Below, piece by piece: positions 33,346-46,212 of a stretch of 64,000 nucleotides of DNA. The first letter of the stretch is position 1. Each line of letters opens with the position of its first letter. The DNA is taken from contig NC_083565.1 in the NCBI RefSeq assembly GCF_019925205.1, positions 31,338,241 to 31,402,240 on the forward strand, read 5' to 3'. The notes under the pieces were generated by a model that was not told the DNA's origin, ran no database searches, and saw only the letters and a program-made list of their open reading frames with translations. The translations under genes were made by a program, and so were the position numbers. This DNA comes from Metopolophium dirhodum. Lineage: Eukaryota; Arthropoda; Insecta; Hemiptera; Aphididae.

Positions 33346-34001
33346 CGATGGCCACGGAGATATTTGAACAATTAATAAATTGATATATTATTTTTATTGG
33401 TTCTTCCATTGTAACATACCTATTCTCTGTGGCGAAGGAGAAGGGGGGCCGAGGGGGCAATTGACCACTCAGATATAATCTGCAAAAGTCCCCCCAACTA
33501 CATTAAAACTAATGGGTATACAATCGTAGATTACGTTTAAATTATTGTAGTATACGTATTCAAAATTGGTCTAATTTTCATGAATGTATGAATGTGCGTA
33601 ATATTGTTATTATTATTACTATCAATTTATTATTTATTATTATGACACTACAATACATAGTTAACATATTGAGTAATTTTTATTTATATATTTTTACTTT
33701 TTACTTTTACAGATATAAAGTAAGTAGGTATGTTTTATGTTTTGTATCACTATATAAATGTATAAATACCAGATACCTATAACATATTTATATTTATATA
33801 TATTATACTGCCTACATAATTATATCATATCAATACATTTATATAATTCTTATACTAAAATATACTACCTGCATTAAAATTATAAAATATTAAAAAACGT
33901 TTTCTGTTATAAATCACAAATAAATATATTATAATAGTTATTGTTACGTATTTTATGTTTTGCCCCCCCCCCCCTCATGGAAAATAGTTAAATAGTTGTA
34001 T
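33346..34001. other. AT-rich spacer ending in a C-run transposon terminus
   Basis: The tract at about 33800-33985 (ACATTTATATAATTCTTA, then a C run and TCATGGAAAATAGTT) is related to 40620-40775, so this family piece precedes both duplicated blocks. No gene is seen. Confidence 0.45.
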
Positions 34002-34424
34002 TTTTGCTACATATTTATTTTATTTGTATTATCAAAATAAAGTTGATCACATAAATAAAAATGTAATATTTAAAGTAAAAAAAAAAAATAAAATATAAAT
34101 ATATGTGTTTAAATTATGATAGCGGCAAGTTAAATCGTATCATTTGACATGCCAATCTTAACTAATTTATATAAGTAATAAATTAGTGTTAATGGTATTA
34201 TAGTTATAACCAGGGCTTGGGAATTGTAGTCCTTAACATCATTAAAATAAGCGCTTAAAAACATCATTATAAGAACTCAAATAAGCATGTGAAAAACTTA
34301 AATTTAAGTAAAAATATTTAATCTAAAAAAAAAAGCTGATTGGGTATCATTAATTGGTATTTATTTTTATTTTTATATTTTTCCAGTTTGAAGCGACAGC
34401 GGCGGAGGGTTTGATTGCACAATA

Positions 34425-36649
34425 CTACTCCTCAGCAGCATCCATTGGTATTGGCAAAGCAGAACGTACTAATACTTTTACTGTTTGAATTGACCCATTT
34501 ACTAATAATTTTGGATGTAAAATATCTTCAATTCTGAAGTGTCATTGACACACATTACTGTTTACGGTCAACTGGCAACCTAATGATAAACTCCAACCAT
34601 ATACATTTTCCTACAAAATAAGAAAAAAAGAATAGACATTAACAATTATTTTAAAACAATATTTATGAATGTTTATAAAACCTACTGTTGAAGGTTGGAA
34701 AAAGTTGATATCTTCTTTCTCTTCTACATCAGTATTAGTTATACATCCTGGTACAGCACAATGAGGATCAAAATCCTAAATTAATAAAATAAAATAAATT
34801 TAATTTATGTATGTATCATTATACAAAAATTACAAATCTTTAATTTAAAAGAACTAATACTAATTATTACGTTGACAATAGTATATATATTATACTTTCA
34901 ACACTGAATTACTAAAAAAGTGTTTCAACTTTTTTTTTTATAAATACTGAAAACAAATTCAAAGATTAGTCAAAAATCTTGAAAACTTAATACTTGTTGC
35001 TCATAAATTGTTCTTTACAAAGGCAAATTTTTTTTTTAATTTCATAGTAATTTGAAGTTTGACAACATTTTTCATACTGAAACAAATTTAAAAATAATGA
35101 GAAGTTCTCTGCTGTGGATGTTGAGTGTATCTTGTGATTGAGTAAGTAACTGTAATGTATGAGTTTAATTTAAATTCAATGATAAGTCATTGCATGCAAC
35201 AAATGATTTTGAGTGGAGATAGTCTGCCGTCTTATATTAATAAGTCATTTCATTTTACTATTAGTGAAACAGTTAGCAAAGGTTGTAGAAAAATAATCTA
35301 AATAATAATTTTAATATTATGTCATTGTGTTATTTTTGATTTCCAACAAAATAACATACATTGCTACAATTTTGACAATATTTAAGCTTCCAAAAAACTA
35401 CGAGTAAAATATTGTTTATTTATTGATAGATATTGGGATTTGACAAGAACTACTTATGAGGAACCTTGTACTAAATGTCGGATATAATGAATTTAATTGT
35501 TTTATTCTGATTTACAATATATTATAGTAAAGTTAATTGACTTTTAACTGAATTTGTGTTCCATAACTAGTCTACAAATTAACTAGATTATATATGTTTT
35601 TGTAACAAAGCAAGTAAATAATTGAATAAAATGTGCACATACAGTTTCCCCCTAAAAATCGAACATACAAACGTTATATAATAATATATTTTACTTTAGC
35701 TGTGTAAAATATTTGAAAATAATTATTGATAATACCTCGGATAGTACACAGCATTTAAAACTCATTAATACACAAAATGAAAACTAAGAATTTGATTAAT
35801 AATTCTTAAAGTTTAAGTGTAACCTTCTAGTTTTATTAAATTAAAGATTGGGAACAAATGATTTATTTTTATAGTTTTCAGTAGGTACACCATTATTATA
35901 GATCAACAAAATATATAAGTTTATAAAAACAGATGATTTATCTGCATAAATAATATTATAATTACCATTATATGTCCGTTCAGTGGTTACAAGTGCAAAT
36001 TAATCATATAATCAGCAGCCTCGAATGGTAAATACTAAAATCAAATAATATAATACTATCATAGTTATAGGTACATGTAAGCATTAGAGAAGTTTCAAAA
36101 TGAAATTTGAAATTATTAAAATATTATTTTACATAATATCATATTTTACCTTTTACACCACTAAATCGTAATGTAGGTAGGTATTCCCAAAATGAAATTC
36201 TGAATCTGAAACATTTTTTAAATATAATAATATCTTACACAATAAAAAATAAGTTTCAAACACTTTCATTAATTAAATAAAAAAATTTTTACATTTAACG
36301 TAATGTAGATTATCAAAAAATATGTTTTCTTTTGAATCGAAACCATGACCATCAAACGCACGCAGTGCTAAGGCAAACAGCAAACTGCACTCTGCTCAGA
36401 ATTCTGCAACAGCCACTTGTTATCACAAGTTAGTAGTTAGTATAGTATAGACGAGATATGCAATCGTAGTTATCCCTGAAAAATATTATTGCCATGACAA
36501 AATAAAGTATAAACCTTGTTTACAAACAAAACACAAACTCATTGAATGTATCATCACAAGTCTAACTCAATTAGATAACAATAAATGATTTAAGAAATGT
36601 CGAATAATAAAAATTATTAATTAGGTACCTGCATCGAAATCATGAACAT
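34425..36649 (-). pseudogene. THAP-type zinc-finger gene, copy 1, with in-frame stop
   Basis: Exons on the minus strand: 36629-36649 (start MFMISMQ, donor CAG|GTACC), 34686-34775 and 34425-34610, all with GT-AG borders and matching phases. Exon 2 carries the first zinc ligands in CAVPGC. Exon 3 would carry the Cys-X2-His pair, but the codon after the Cys-Gln is TGA where copy 2 has CGA, so the finger is cut off. The first cysteine region has also changed. The remaining frame is open to the same PMDAAEE end, so decay is recent or the stop is tolerated. A TATATA candidate lies near 36754-36760. A partial copy of the leader exon at about 36345-36440 has lost its donor. Confidence 0.55.
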
Positions 36650-37023
36650 CAAAACATCAGACGCTCACAGTGGAAAAGCAAACAGCGAGGTGTACTCTGC
36701 TCGGAATTCTGCAGCAGCCACTAGTTGAGTAGTCACAAGTCAGTAGGTAGTCAGTATATAGCGGAAGAAGCGACGTGCAGATATACAAATCCTAGTTATT
36801 CCTGAAAAATATTATCGTCATGAACATTGTTTATAAACGTAACACGAAATCATTAAAATTTGTATCGTCACAAGTCTAACTTAATTGGATAACAATAAAA
36901 TACGATTAAAGAAATGTGAAATAATAAAATAAATAAATTACCTTCATGTAAAAAGATGTAACCAATTACACAGAATAAGACAATGCCAATTATTTGTTTA
37001 TTATCTAAATGTGTTGGTTATTA

Positions 37024-37272
37024 GAAGTGATGGACTCTATCGAATAATGACTATCGAATTATTCGATAGTATTTCAAATATTGGATAGTTCTGAAGTATT
37101 CGAATAATCGAATTATTCAATAGTTCTGAATTATTCGAATTTTCGATAGTTCTGAAAAAATTCGGTGTATTCGAACAGTTTTTAAATTGAAAACTATTCG
37201 GTCATATAAAAAAACATTCGAATGATACATTCGATAGTACAGCATTACTATTCGATAGTGCCCATCACTAGT
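37024..37272. mobile_element. Small hAT-like inverted element rich in ATTCGATAGT (copy 1)
   Basis: The ends read AGTGATGGACTCTATCGAAT on the left and, inward from the right, AGTGATGGGCACTATCGAAT. The interior is a series of diverged TTCGATAGTTCTGAA words in both orientations. It is also present at 45243-45496, so it was inserted before the duplication. No clear target duplication. Confidence 0.5.
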
Positions 37273-38289
37273 TTGTAGTACCTATGGAGCCGTATCGTCG
37301 TTATCACGGCTTACCCAATCGGCGGTGTCGGACGACGTTTGCCCGGAAATGATGAGGCCCCACCGTAGATATAATATTCAACAACTATATAGATAGCCGT
37401 CTCCTTTTTGTCATCGAAGTCGGCCGCCATTTACAAAGCAGGCGATGTTTACAAAATAATATTATTATAGTATATATTATTATGTATGGATAAATATATA
37501 ATATGCATATAAATAAATGTAAAACAAATGTACCTAAACATTGCCTGCTTTATAAATGGCGACCGACTTCAAACTTGGTCACAACTGTAAAGACGGATAT
37601 CTAGTTGTTGTATATACTTGTACATATTATCTATGGGCCTCACTACCACAATTTTTTTTGTCAAAATTTTCTGTTTCTAATTCCAACGATACGTGTCGAC
37701 AATTATTAGGACTTTCATTCTAAAAAAAATGTTCGGATCGTCCGTAATAATATAAACAAGGGGAGCAGCATTTTTAATTTTTGTGATTTAAATTGCAATA
37801 AAAATTGTATAATATTCAAAAAAATCCAGAATTTCCAACTTAAATATTTAATTAACTAAACACAATTTTAAAATTGTGCCTCGATCGATCCTCGTACATG
37901 TTGGGAAAAAAAAGAATATTTTGTAGACTGCATATCGAGACAATCGTTGTGACGTATTGTTGGAGTTAGAATCGTATGTTTGAGTGAAAAATAAACATAT
38001 TTCATGATCACAATATTACATACTGATAGTGACGTGTGCGTGCGTGGGCGGCGAGAGCACTCCGTACCGCTAAAATTTCACGTTTAGAGTTTATCTCCAA
38101 AGTATGCCACAAAAATATACGTAAATGATTATGACTTAGTATTGTTTTATTGAATTTTTTATTATTTTTTTCAAAAAAAGTTTGTTTTAATCGTAAATGA
38201 TAATGATTATTGTTTTATTAACATTTTTATTATATTTTCAAACCATTTTATGTTAATATATTGCAGGACTGATATTTTTACAGCAATAC

Positions 38290-38405
38290 GGTATTAATTT
38301 TTTGTAGGAGTTAACACTATCTATTATAGGAGTTAACACTATCTTTTGTAGGAGTTAACACTATCTTTTGTAGGAGATAACACTACATTTGTAGGAGTTT
38401 ACCAT
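38290..38405 (+). repeat. Minisatellite, unit TTTGTAGGAGTTAACACTATC
   Basis: Four to five consecutive units of about 21-22 bp, the last two diverged (GGAGATAACACTACA, GGAGTTTACCATTTCC). Related GTAGGAG words occur at 50535-50600. The call gives one unit as a label. Confidence 0.6.
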
Positions 38406-38547
38406 TTCCCCTAAAATCGACCCTCATGGACGCCACACACGCTAATAATCATTTACGACCAACACAAAGATCTCGGGTGGCAACGGCGAGATGAGAAATT
38501 GCCTAAATAATTCCCCTTAAATGTTAAATACTGTTAACTCCAATTAA

Positions 38548-39789
38548 CAAGGCTGGGCATTAACGAGTTCATAAGTAATAAGTTAAGTTAATTTGAACTC
38601 ATTAACTTAACTTATAAGTTTGCTGTTTTAATTACCTAACTCAACTTTATTTTAACTCATTTTTATCTATGTTAACTTAAAATCAATTTAAATTATTTTT
38701 AATACTACCAATCAAGTTAATTTTGAACTAACAGAAATTTTTCTGAAAAACATTATTTATTTAATTTATCGTTCGTAGAATAAAGAAAATATTATCAGAA
38801 AAAAAGGTATACTTGCGAAGAGTTTTGTATATTGATTTATAAATAAAAACCAATATCAGTAATATGTTGTATTAATTAGGAAATAATTAATAATAATATA
38901 GGGGTAATTATTATGTATCTAACACTACCTGTCCGTATATAAAGACATCAATAGGTACGAGCTCTCGGAGCTATGATTTATAATACCTATTTATGAGGTA
39001 TTTGTTAGTTATTACTTATTAATTTATTTTGTAATATAATTATTTTATTACAAAAATACCTTCCTACTTATACTGGTGTATTATACATTTATACATTATT
39101 ATAGTTCATACCACGGTTTTCTAATCTCACGGTTATCAGATTCAAATAATGATTATAAACTCTTCTTTTTGACAATACTTTGTCTAACACAAATATTAAA
39201 TCTCCTTCAGAATAATTACTAAATACACTTAAAGAAATATAATATTAAGTATAATACTGCCATCCCTTCATCTGCAAATGTTGAGCGGCTTTTTAGTGCT
39301 GGAGGACAGTTACTAAATAAGAGAAGAGGATCAATGGCAGATCAAAATGTTTAGATGGCATTACTATTAAAATTTAATAGATATTTTAAATAAAAATATA
39401 GCAGTTTTTTTTATAATTTTTAAACGATTGAGTAATTTATTTTTTGAAAAAATAAATGTTACAATACAGTACCTAAGCACATTCACGCTAAAATTTAAAT
39501 TTAAATGAACCAAGAGTGAAATATAGATTTCTAAAATGATATGTATCTTTATTAATAGGTATATTTATATCCAAGTGATTAACATATCGTATTGGTTATT
39601 TTAATATACGTTTTCAATGCATTTTTTTACTTATTAATTGAAGTTAAGTTAAGTTAACATTATTTGTTAACTTAATTTAAACTTAATTGATGTTTTAAAA
39701 ATGTCGATTAACTTAACTTTTAACTTAATTGAAAAAAAAATACTTTACTTATAACGAGTTAAAAAATATCATTAACTTGCCCAGCCTTG
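38548..39789. mobile_element. hAT element, 1242 bp, complete ends, decayed transposase
   Basis: CCAATTAA flanks both sides (38540-38547 and 39790-39797), a perfect 8-bp target duplication. The ends are CAAGGCTGGGCATTAACG and, inward from the right, CAAGGCTGGGCAAGTTAATG. Subterminal GTTAAGTTAA-type repeats fill both sides. Inside lies only a fragment of transposase (39246-39391). It sits between the two large duplicated blocks. Confidence 0.8.
39246..39391 (+). pseudogene. hAT transposase C-terminal dimerisation fragment
   Basis: The frame reads IPSSANVERLFSAGGQLLNK then RRGSMADQNV, followed by a TAG and then MALLLKFNRYF. This is the hAT dimerisation motif (SS-ANVERLFSAGG-L). An in-frame stop interrupts it where the family usually continues with a Leu or Glu. 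There is no catalytic domain in the element. Confidence 0.7.
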
Positions 39790-39797
39790 CCAATTAA

Positions 39798-41558
39798 TAA
39801 GTGAAGTTATTTTAATTTAATTTAAAAATGCATTAATAAGGTATTAAAATAAGTTATCATCACTTGTTTAGTATTATACCTATCAAAGTTGAAAGTATCA
39901 ACCTATGGATATAATATCTTAATTCGTGGTCCCTGCAGTTATCTTATCTACGGTGGAACCTTTTTGTGGCCGTCCTCGGACCATCGCCAACCATATCGTT
40001 TCCAGTCCATTATATCGTAAAACAACCACAGCCTTTTTTTTTTCTATAATACTACGATGGTGGTGGGAAAATGTGTTGATTGGCTGATAGTGTGAGTTAT
40101 CACGTTTGTCCACACGACGCAAGCATAACGCATTAAGAAGAGAAGATTTATAGAACATTATCTTTCAGAAAAGATGCTATACTTGATACTTTTGAGCAAG
40201 TTTAGAGGGAGAAAAGGGTTTACAGAATAAAAAAGAAAAAGAAATAAATATCATTGTAAAACCATTACATTCATACATCTAAAAATAATTAATATAAAAT
40301 TAAATATAAAACAAAATAAAAATTAAATTAATAAATATTAAAATACTTGTGCCATGTCCCTCAGAAACGCGTTAAATGTCAGTTTTATTCATATTTCTCC
40401 ACCATGTTTCAAGAAGATACCTGTAATAGTTATTATATTATTATATATACTTAGGTTTTATAACTATATTATAATATTTATTATTATACCTTGCCACTTT
40501 AGAACCCAACCCTGAACAGCCATCGGAATGTAATGTAAACCCAACAATAACCTCTCTTTGTATAATTTCATGCAATGTGTTTTTGTCCTTTTTTTGGACG
40601 ACAAAATACCTTCATTTATACTACCCATATAATTATATCAATACATTTATATAATTCTTACACTACCCATATAAACATAAAAATAATAAAATATGAAGAA
40701 AGAATCACAAATAAATATTATATAGGAGTTGTTAGGTGTTTATGTTTTGCCCCCCCCCCCCCCTCATGGAAAATAGTTCCTGCGCCACTGCCTATTCTGC
40801 ATTCTGCCAAAAGTAGGTATTTCATTAAAATATGTTCATTCGCTGACGTCTATTGTAAATACCTACTTAGGTAGGTAACTTAAAACATATTGTTTAAAAA
40901 TAAATCAACCAATTCAAATATTAGGCTAGGTAAAACTACTTAGATAAAACTTTAAACTAGTTTATAATAATATAATCTATACACACTGCACTGTATTTAT
41001 ATACTAGCCAACTAGCTGTGTAAGAACTAAAGTACCTAATTGCCATCATACCCCTGGTCGAATTTACTCTTACCTATACTATAACGGGATAAAATATCTT
41101 ATGGCCGCCAGCCGGACATAACTGAAAAATAAGGTTGTAAACTATTGTCACTTCACTTTTACGTTGATATAAGAATATTTTTAACAAATTAACACCTACA
41201 TTTATGATGGATATAGTATAAGTAAACAGATACTACCTAATTTCTTTTTATGTTAACCATACATATTATGTAAATTGTTTTTCAATACAATAAATCATAG
41301 TGTATTAAGTATACGATATTTTAAATTGTAAAATATACATGCAAACATTTGAAACATGCACTACAAAAGTACAAAATAGGCAAGAAAAGTTTGCCTAACA
41401 CACACTGATTGGATATTATGATTTTAGACTTGTAATTTATGTTTGGCCAACACAACCCCACAGGCTGCAAATACCCGTGTTAAAAATCTGTACAGTTAAC
41501 ATTTAACAGAGTTTGAAAAAGGTGAAATCTGGGGGCAATGTAGGTCATTTAAATGCAA
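39798..41558. other. Spacer between the large duplicated blocks
   Basis: AT-rich. A C-run transposon end lies at about 40749-40790 (TCATGGAAAATAGTTCCTGC then GCCACTG). The minus ORF 39919-40158 and plus ORF 40575-40874 show no domain. No gene can be supported. Confidence 0.45.
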
Positions 41559-41993
41559 TTTTGCTACATATTTATTTTATTTGTTTTATCAAAATAAAGT
41601 TGATCACATAAATAAAAATGTAATATTTAAAGTAAAAAAAAAAAAATAAAATATAAATATATGTGTTTAAATTATGATAGCGGCAAGTTAAATCGTATCT
41701 TCTCATTTGATATGCCAATCTTAACTAATGTATATAAGTAATAAAGTAGTGTTAATAGTATTATAGTTATAACCAGGGCTTGGGAATTGTAGTCCTTAAC
41801 ATCATTAAAATAAGCGCTTAAAAACATCATTATAAAAACTCAAATAAGCATGTAAAAAACTTTAAGTAAAATTTAAGTAAAAATATTTAATCCAAAAATA
41901 AAAGCTGATTGGGTATCATTAATTGGTATTTATTTTTATTTGTATGTTTATCCAGTTTGAAGCGACAGCGGAGGGGGGTTTGTTTGCACAATA

Positions 41994-44866
41994 CTACTCC
42001 TCAGCAGCATCCATTGGTATTGGCAAAGTAGAACGGTCTAATGCTTTTACTATTATAATTGAACCATCTACCAATACTCTTCCATAAATAATATCTTCAC
42101 TTCTGAAGTGTCGTTGACACACCACACAACTGTTTACGGTCAACTGGCAACCTAATGATAAACTCCAATCATATAATTTTTCCTACAAAATAAGAAAAAA
42201 AGAACGGACATCAACAATTATTTTAAAACAATAATTATGAATGTTTATAAAACCTACTATTGACGTTGGTCGGAACAAGCTGATATTTTCATTCTCCTCT
42301 ACATCAGTATTAGTTAGACATCCTGGTACAGCACAATGAGGATCAAAATCCTAAATTAATAAAATAAAATAAATTTAATTTATGTATGTATCATTATATA
42401 TAAATTACAAATCTTTAATGTAAAAGAACTAATACTAATTATCACGTATATTATATTTTTGAATTCCAACAAAATAACTTACATTGCTACAATGTTGTCA
42501 ATATTTAAACTTCAAAAAAAACTATGAGTAAAATATAGTTTATTTATTGATACATTTTTGGGATTTGGCAAGAACTACTTATGAGGAACCTTTTACTAAA
42601 TGTTCGAGCATTAGCTATAAAAATTTAATATTTTATAAACTGAATTAATATTACTATCTACAAAATAATTTACTAATGTTTTTAATTTAGGAAAATTGTG
42701 TCAAAATTTAAACTTAATGGACTAAAAAAAAATGCTATGAGAACAACTTCTGCAGGTTCTTGCAATATATTTAACTCAATTTTCTATCTTTAACAAATAT
42801 GAGAAAAACCATATCATTCTAAAATCAATTTATCTATCACTCAGCTAATGATCTAACAATATCTAATGCAAAACAGGTCATAAACTGTATTGTTCTCGTT
42901 GAAGTTTTATTAATTAATTTTAAACAAAAACAAAACATTTCTGATAAGATAAATAATTGTTTGTTTCAAGGTTATAAGACAAAATACATTTAGAGGTAGA
43001 CTACTTTAATGAAGTAGCTCAAGATATAGTGAAATGGAATGAAGTTTGTTTAGGGCATTTGTTGACTCCGTGTTATAAACATACAACATTGTAAATTTTA
43101 CGTTCACGACAACACATTTTTCTCTTTAATTTCTAAAATTAAAATGAATTTACCTCTTATTCAATTTAAAAGTAAGAATATTAACCACAGCGTTTCCGAG
43201 GATTTTATTGATATTGATATTTTTAAGTGAGTTCTAAAAAATGTCATGACTGCCTTATTAGTTCTAAGGAAAAATATCACTAAAAGCCTCGAGACGCCCT
43301 TCTTACCATTAAATTTTATAAGAGGTAAATTAATTCTAAATTTAGAAACAACAGAGTAAAATATATTATTGTGAACGTCAAATTTCCTATGCTGTACGTT
43401 TGCAAGACGAAGACAACAAATCCCAGTGTAGCGTCCTCTTATAATGTACAAAAAAAAAATGCACACATGGTTAACTTAAACGTAGCATTGTGAAACTAAA
43501 CTATTGATAAAACCAATGACCAGATGCAAAACCATAATGTATGTGTTTTGAAATGGAGACATAATAGGTATAAAATAATATAATATTTATCTAATTATAA
43601 AATATCTTAATTAACATTTCTATGATGACTAAATATTACTTTATTAAAATTACTCATCATGCTACTACAGTCAATGTATTCATTGTCAACAATATGAATT
43701 TAATTGTTTTATTCTGATATACAATATATAGTAAAGTTAATTGACTTTTAACTGAATTTGTGTTTCATAACTAGTCTACAAATTAACTAGGTTATATATT
43801 TTTTTGTAACAAAGCAAGTAAATAATTGAATAAAATGTGCACATACAGTTTCCCCCCTAAAAATCAAACATACAAACGTTATATAATAATATATTTGTTG
43901 TTACTTTAGCTGTGTAAAAATATTTGAAAATAATTATTGATAATACCTCGGATAGTACACAGCATTTAAAACTCATTAATACACAAAATGAAAACTAAGA
44001 ATTTGATTAATAATTCTTAAAGTTTCAGTGTAACCTTCTTGTTTTATTAAATTAAAGATTGGGAACAAATGATTTATTTTTATAGTTTTCAGTAGGTACA
44101 CCATTATTATAGCTCAACAAATATAAGTATATAAACAAAAGATGATTTATCTGCATAACTAATAATAATATTATAATTACCATTATACGTCCGTTCTTTG
44201 GTTAGAAGTGCAAATTAATCATATAATCAGCAGCCTCGAATGGTAAATACTAAAATCAAATAATACAATACTATCATAGTTATAGGTGCATGTAAGGATT
44301 TGAGAAGTTTCAAAATGAAATTTGAAATTATTAAAATATTATCTAACATAATATCATATTTTACCTTTTATACCACTAAATCGTAATGTAGGTAGGTATT
44401 CCCAAAATGAAATTCTGAATCTGAAACATTTTTTAAATATAATAATATCTTACACAATAAAAAATAAGTTTCAAACACTTTAATTAATTTAATAAAAAAT
44501 TTTTTACATTTAACGTAATGTAGATTATCAAAAAATATTTGTTTTCTTTTGAATCGAAACCATGAACATCAAACGCACACAGTGCTAAGGCAAACAGCAA
44601 GCTGCACTCTGCTCAGAATTCTGCAACAGCCACTTGTTATCACAAGTTAGTAGTTAGTATAGTATAGACGAGATATGCAATCGTAGTTATCCCTGAAAAA
44701 TATTATTGCCATGACAAAATAAAGTATAAACCTTGTTTACAAACAAAACACAAACTCATTGAATGTATCATCACAAGTCTAACTCAATTAGATAACAATA
44801 AATGATTTAAGAAATGTCGAATAATAAAAATTATTAATTAGGTACCTGCATCGAAATCATGAACAT
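41994..44866 (-). CDS. Small THAP-type zinc-finger protein, copy 2 (three exons, 100 aa)
   Basis: Exons on the minus strand: 44846-44866, 42258-42350 and 41994-42182. All are GT-AG with compatible phases and no internal stop, giving 100 residues. Exon 2 holds the first ligand pair CAVPGC. Exon 3 holds an invariant-type Trp (DWSLSLG), the second pair in CQRHF (Cys-X2-His), then SEDI, and a TLPIP in place of the family AVP box. That is the C2CH THAP layout, a DNA-binding domain used by transposase-derived regulators. The protein is little more than the domain. The start ATG (MFMISMQ) lies after a ~130-base leader whose sequence is shared with copy 1. The missing AVP box and small size leave room for it being a transposon-derived or non-functional copy. 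Confidence 0.55.
43078..43442. mobile_element. TTAA-MITE relative in the THAP intron (degenerate)
   Basis: It ends in GTGTAGCGTCCTCTTAT, close to the TTAA-MITE end at 23274. Internal arms AAATTTTACGTTCACGA and TGAACGTCAAATTT pair. The minus ORF 43161-43466 corresponds to the one in the intronic MITE. The outer left end is lost. It is absent from duplication copy 1. Confidence 0.5.
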
Positions 44867-45242
44867 CAAAACATCAGACGCTCACAGTGGAAAAGCAAAC
44901 AGCGAGGTGTACTCTGCTCGGAATTCTGCAGCAGCCACTAGTTGAGTAGTCACAAGTCAGTAGGTAGTCAGTATATAGCGGAAGAAGCGACGTGCAGATA
45001 TACAAATCCTAGTTATTCCTGAAAAATATTATCGTCATGAACATTGTTTATAAACGTAACACGAAATCATTAAAATTTGTATCGTCACAAGTCTAACTTA
45101 ATTGGATAACAATAAAATACGATTAAAGAAATGTGAAATAATAAAATAAATAAATTACCTTCATGTAAAAAGATGTAACCAATTACACAGAATAAGACAA
45201 TGCCAATTATTTGTTTATTATCTAAATGTGTTGGTTATTAGA

Positions 45243-45496
45243 AGTGATGGACTCTATCGAATAATGACTATCGAATTATTCGATAGTATTTCAAATATTG
45301 GATAGTTCTGAAGTATTCGAATAATCGAATTATTCGAATATTCGATAGTTCTGAAAAAAATCGGTGTATTCGAACAGTTTTTATTCGGTCTATTCGAATA
45401 GTTTTTAAATTGAAAACTATTCGGTCATATAAAAAAACATTCGAATGATACATTCGATAGTACAGCGTTACTATTCGATAGTGCCCATCACTAGTT
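45243..45496. mobile_element. Small hAT-like inverted element rich in ATTCGATAGT (copy 2)
   Basis: Counterpart of 37024-37272, with a small internal rearrangement (an added TTTTTATTCGGTCTATTCG unit and loss of one TTCAATAG unit). Termini are as in copy 1. Confidence 0.5.
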
Positions 45497-45602
45497 TGTA
45501 GTACCTATGGAGCGGTATCGTCGTTATCACGGCTTACCCAATCGGCGGTGTCGGACGACGCTCGCCCGGAAATGAAGAGGCCCCACCTTAGATATAATAT
45601 TC

Positions 45603-46212
45603 ACGAATGGATCATAGCAGGAAAAATGTCTCACTGTCCATGACGTCATTACGCCGTATTGCCGTTTATCATTGTTGATAACAGTAGACAAGCATAATAT
45701 AATACAAAACGCGTTTGCGGCATTTTTAAAAAAATGTTTTTGAATAGTAAGTTTTTTTTTCTGTCTAAATAAGAAATTATTTAGTAAAGGTAGCTGATAT
45801 ATTCATGCTTTTTTGTAGAATATGTGATATTATAATCCCTCTTAATGTTATGCACATCTTTTTTTTCTAACAAATGAATTCGTTTTAAGTCTCCTTGAAT
45901 TGTTGATGCTCTTATATCTTCTAATACTCTGTTGACAGGAACACCCATTGCCAATTTTCCTAAAAATAAATCATTGCAATATTATACAGACCAAAATTAT
46001 ATAAATTAATATAATATAATATAATTAATATAATTTTATAAATTATAAAATTATATTTAAAAAAAACTTACTATTCAAATACATTTTTTTAAAAATGCCG
46101 CAAACGCGTTTTGTATAATATGCTTGTCTACTGTTATCAACAATGATAAACGGCAATACAGCGTAATGACGTCATGGACAGTGAGACATTTTTCCTGCTA
46201 TGATCCATTCGT
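45603..46212. mobile_element. MULE-like non-autonomous element, 610 bp, with empty site in copy 1
   Basis: The two ends are inverted repeats of about 150 bp (ACGAATGGATCATAGCAGGA inward from both sides), nearly identical. TAATATTC or TAATATTCA is duplicated on both sides (45595-45603 and 46213-46221). Duplication copy 1 has the single uninterrupted target at about 37374-37384. Long ends and an 8-9 bp duplication suit Mutator-like elements. The interior holds a short coding relic on the minus strand. Confidence 0.75.
45783..45965 (-). pseudogene. Coding relic inside the MULE-like element
   Basis: About 58 open codons read LGKLAMGVPVNRVLEDIRAS, then GDLKRIHLLEKKDVHNIKRD and YNIT, ending at a stop. 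The pattern (I-L-D-D-I-R then R-I-H-L-L-x-x-K-D-x-x-N-I) resembles the region ahead of the catalytic domain in insect MULE-type transposase proteins, as I recall it. No catalytic part remains. Confidence 0.45.

Larger units (their letters stand above)
34002..38050. repeat. Large direct duplication, copy 1
   Basis: Homology with 41559-46900 starts at TTTTGCTACATATTTATTTT and continues in the same order to TACATACTGA near 38025. It includes the THAP exons, two leader exons, an ATTCGATAGT-rich element and a GCCGCCATTTACAAAGC block. Differences include about 430 bp present only here (about 34870-35330) and two insertions present only in copy 2. Identity is patchy in the THAP exons but very high over 36100-37270. 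Confidence 0.8.
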
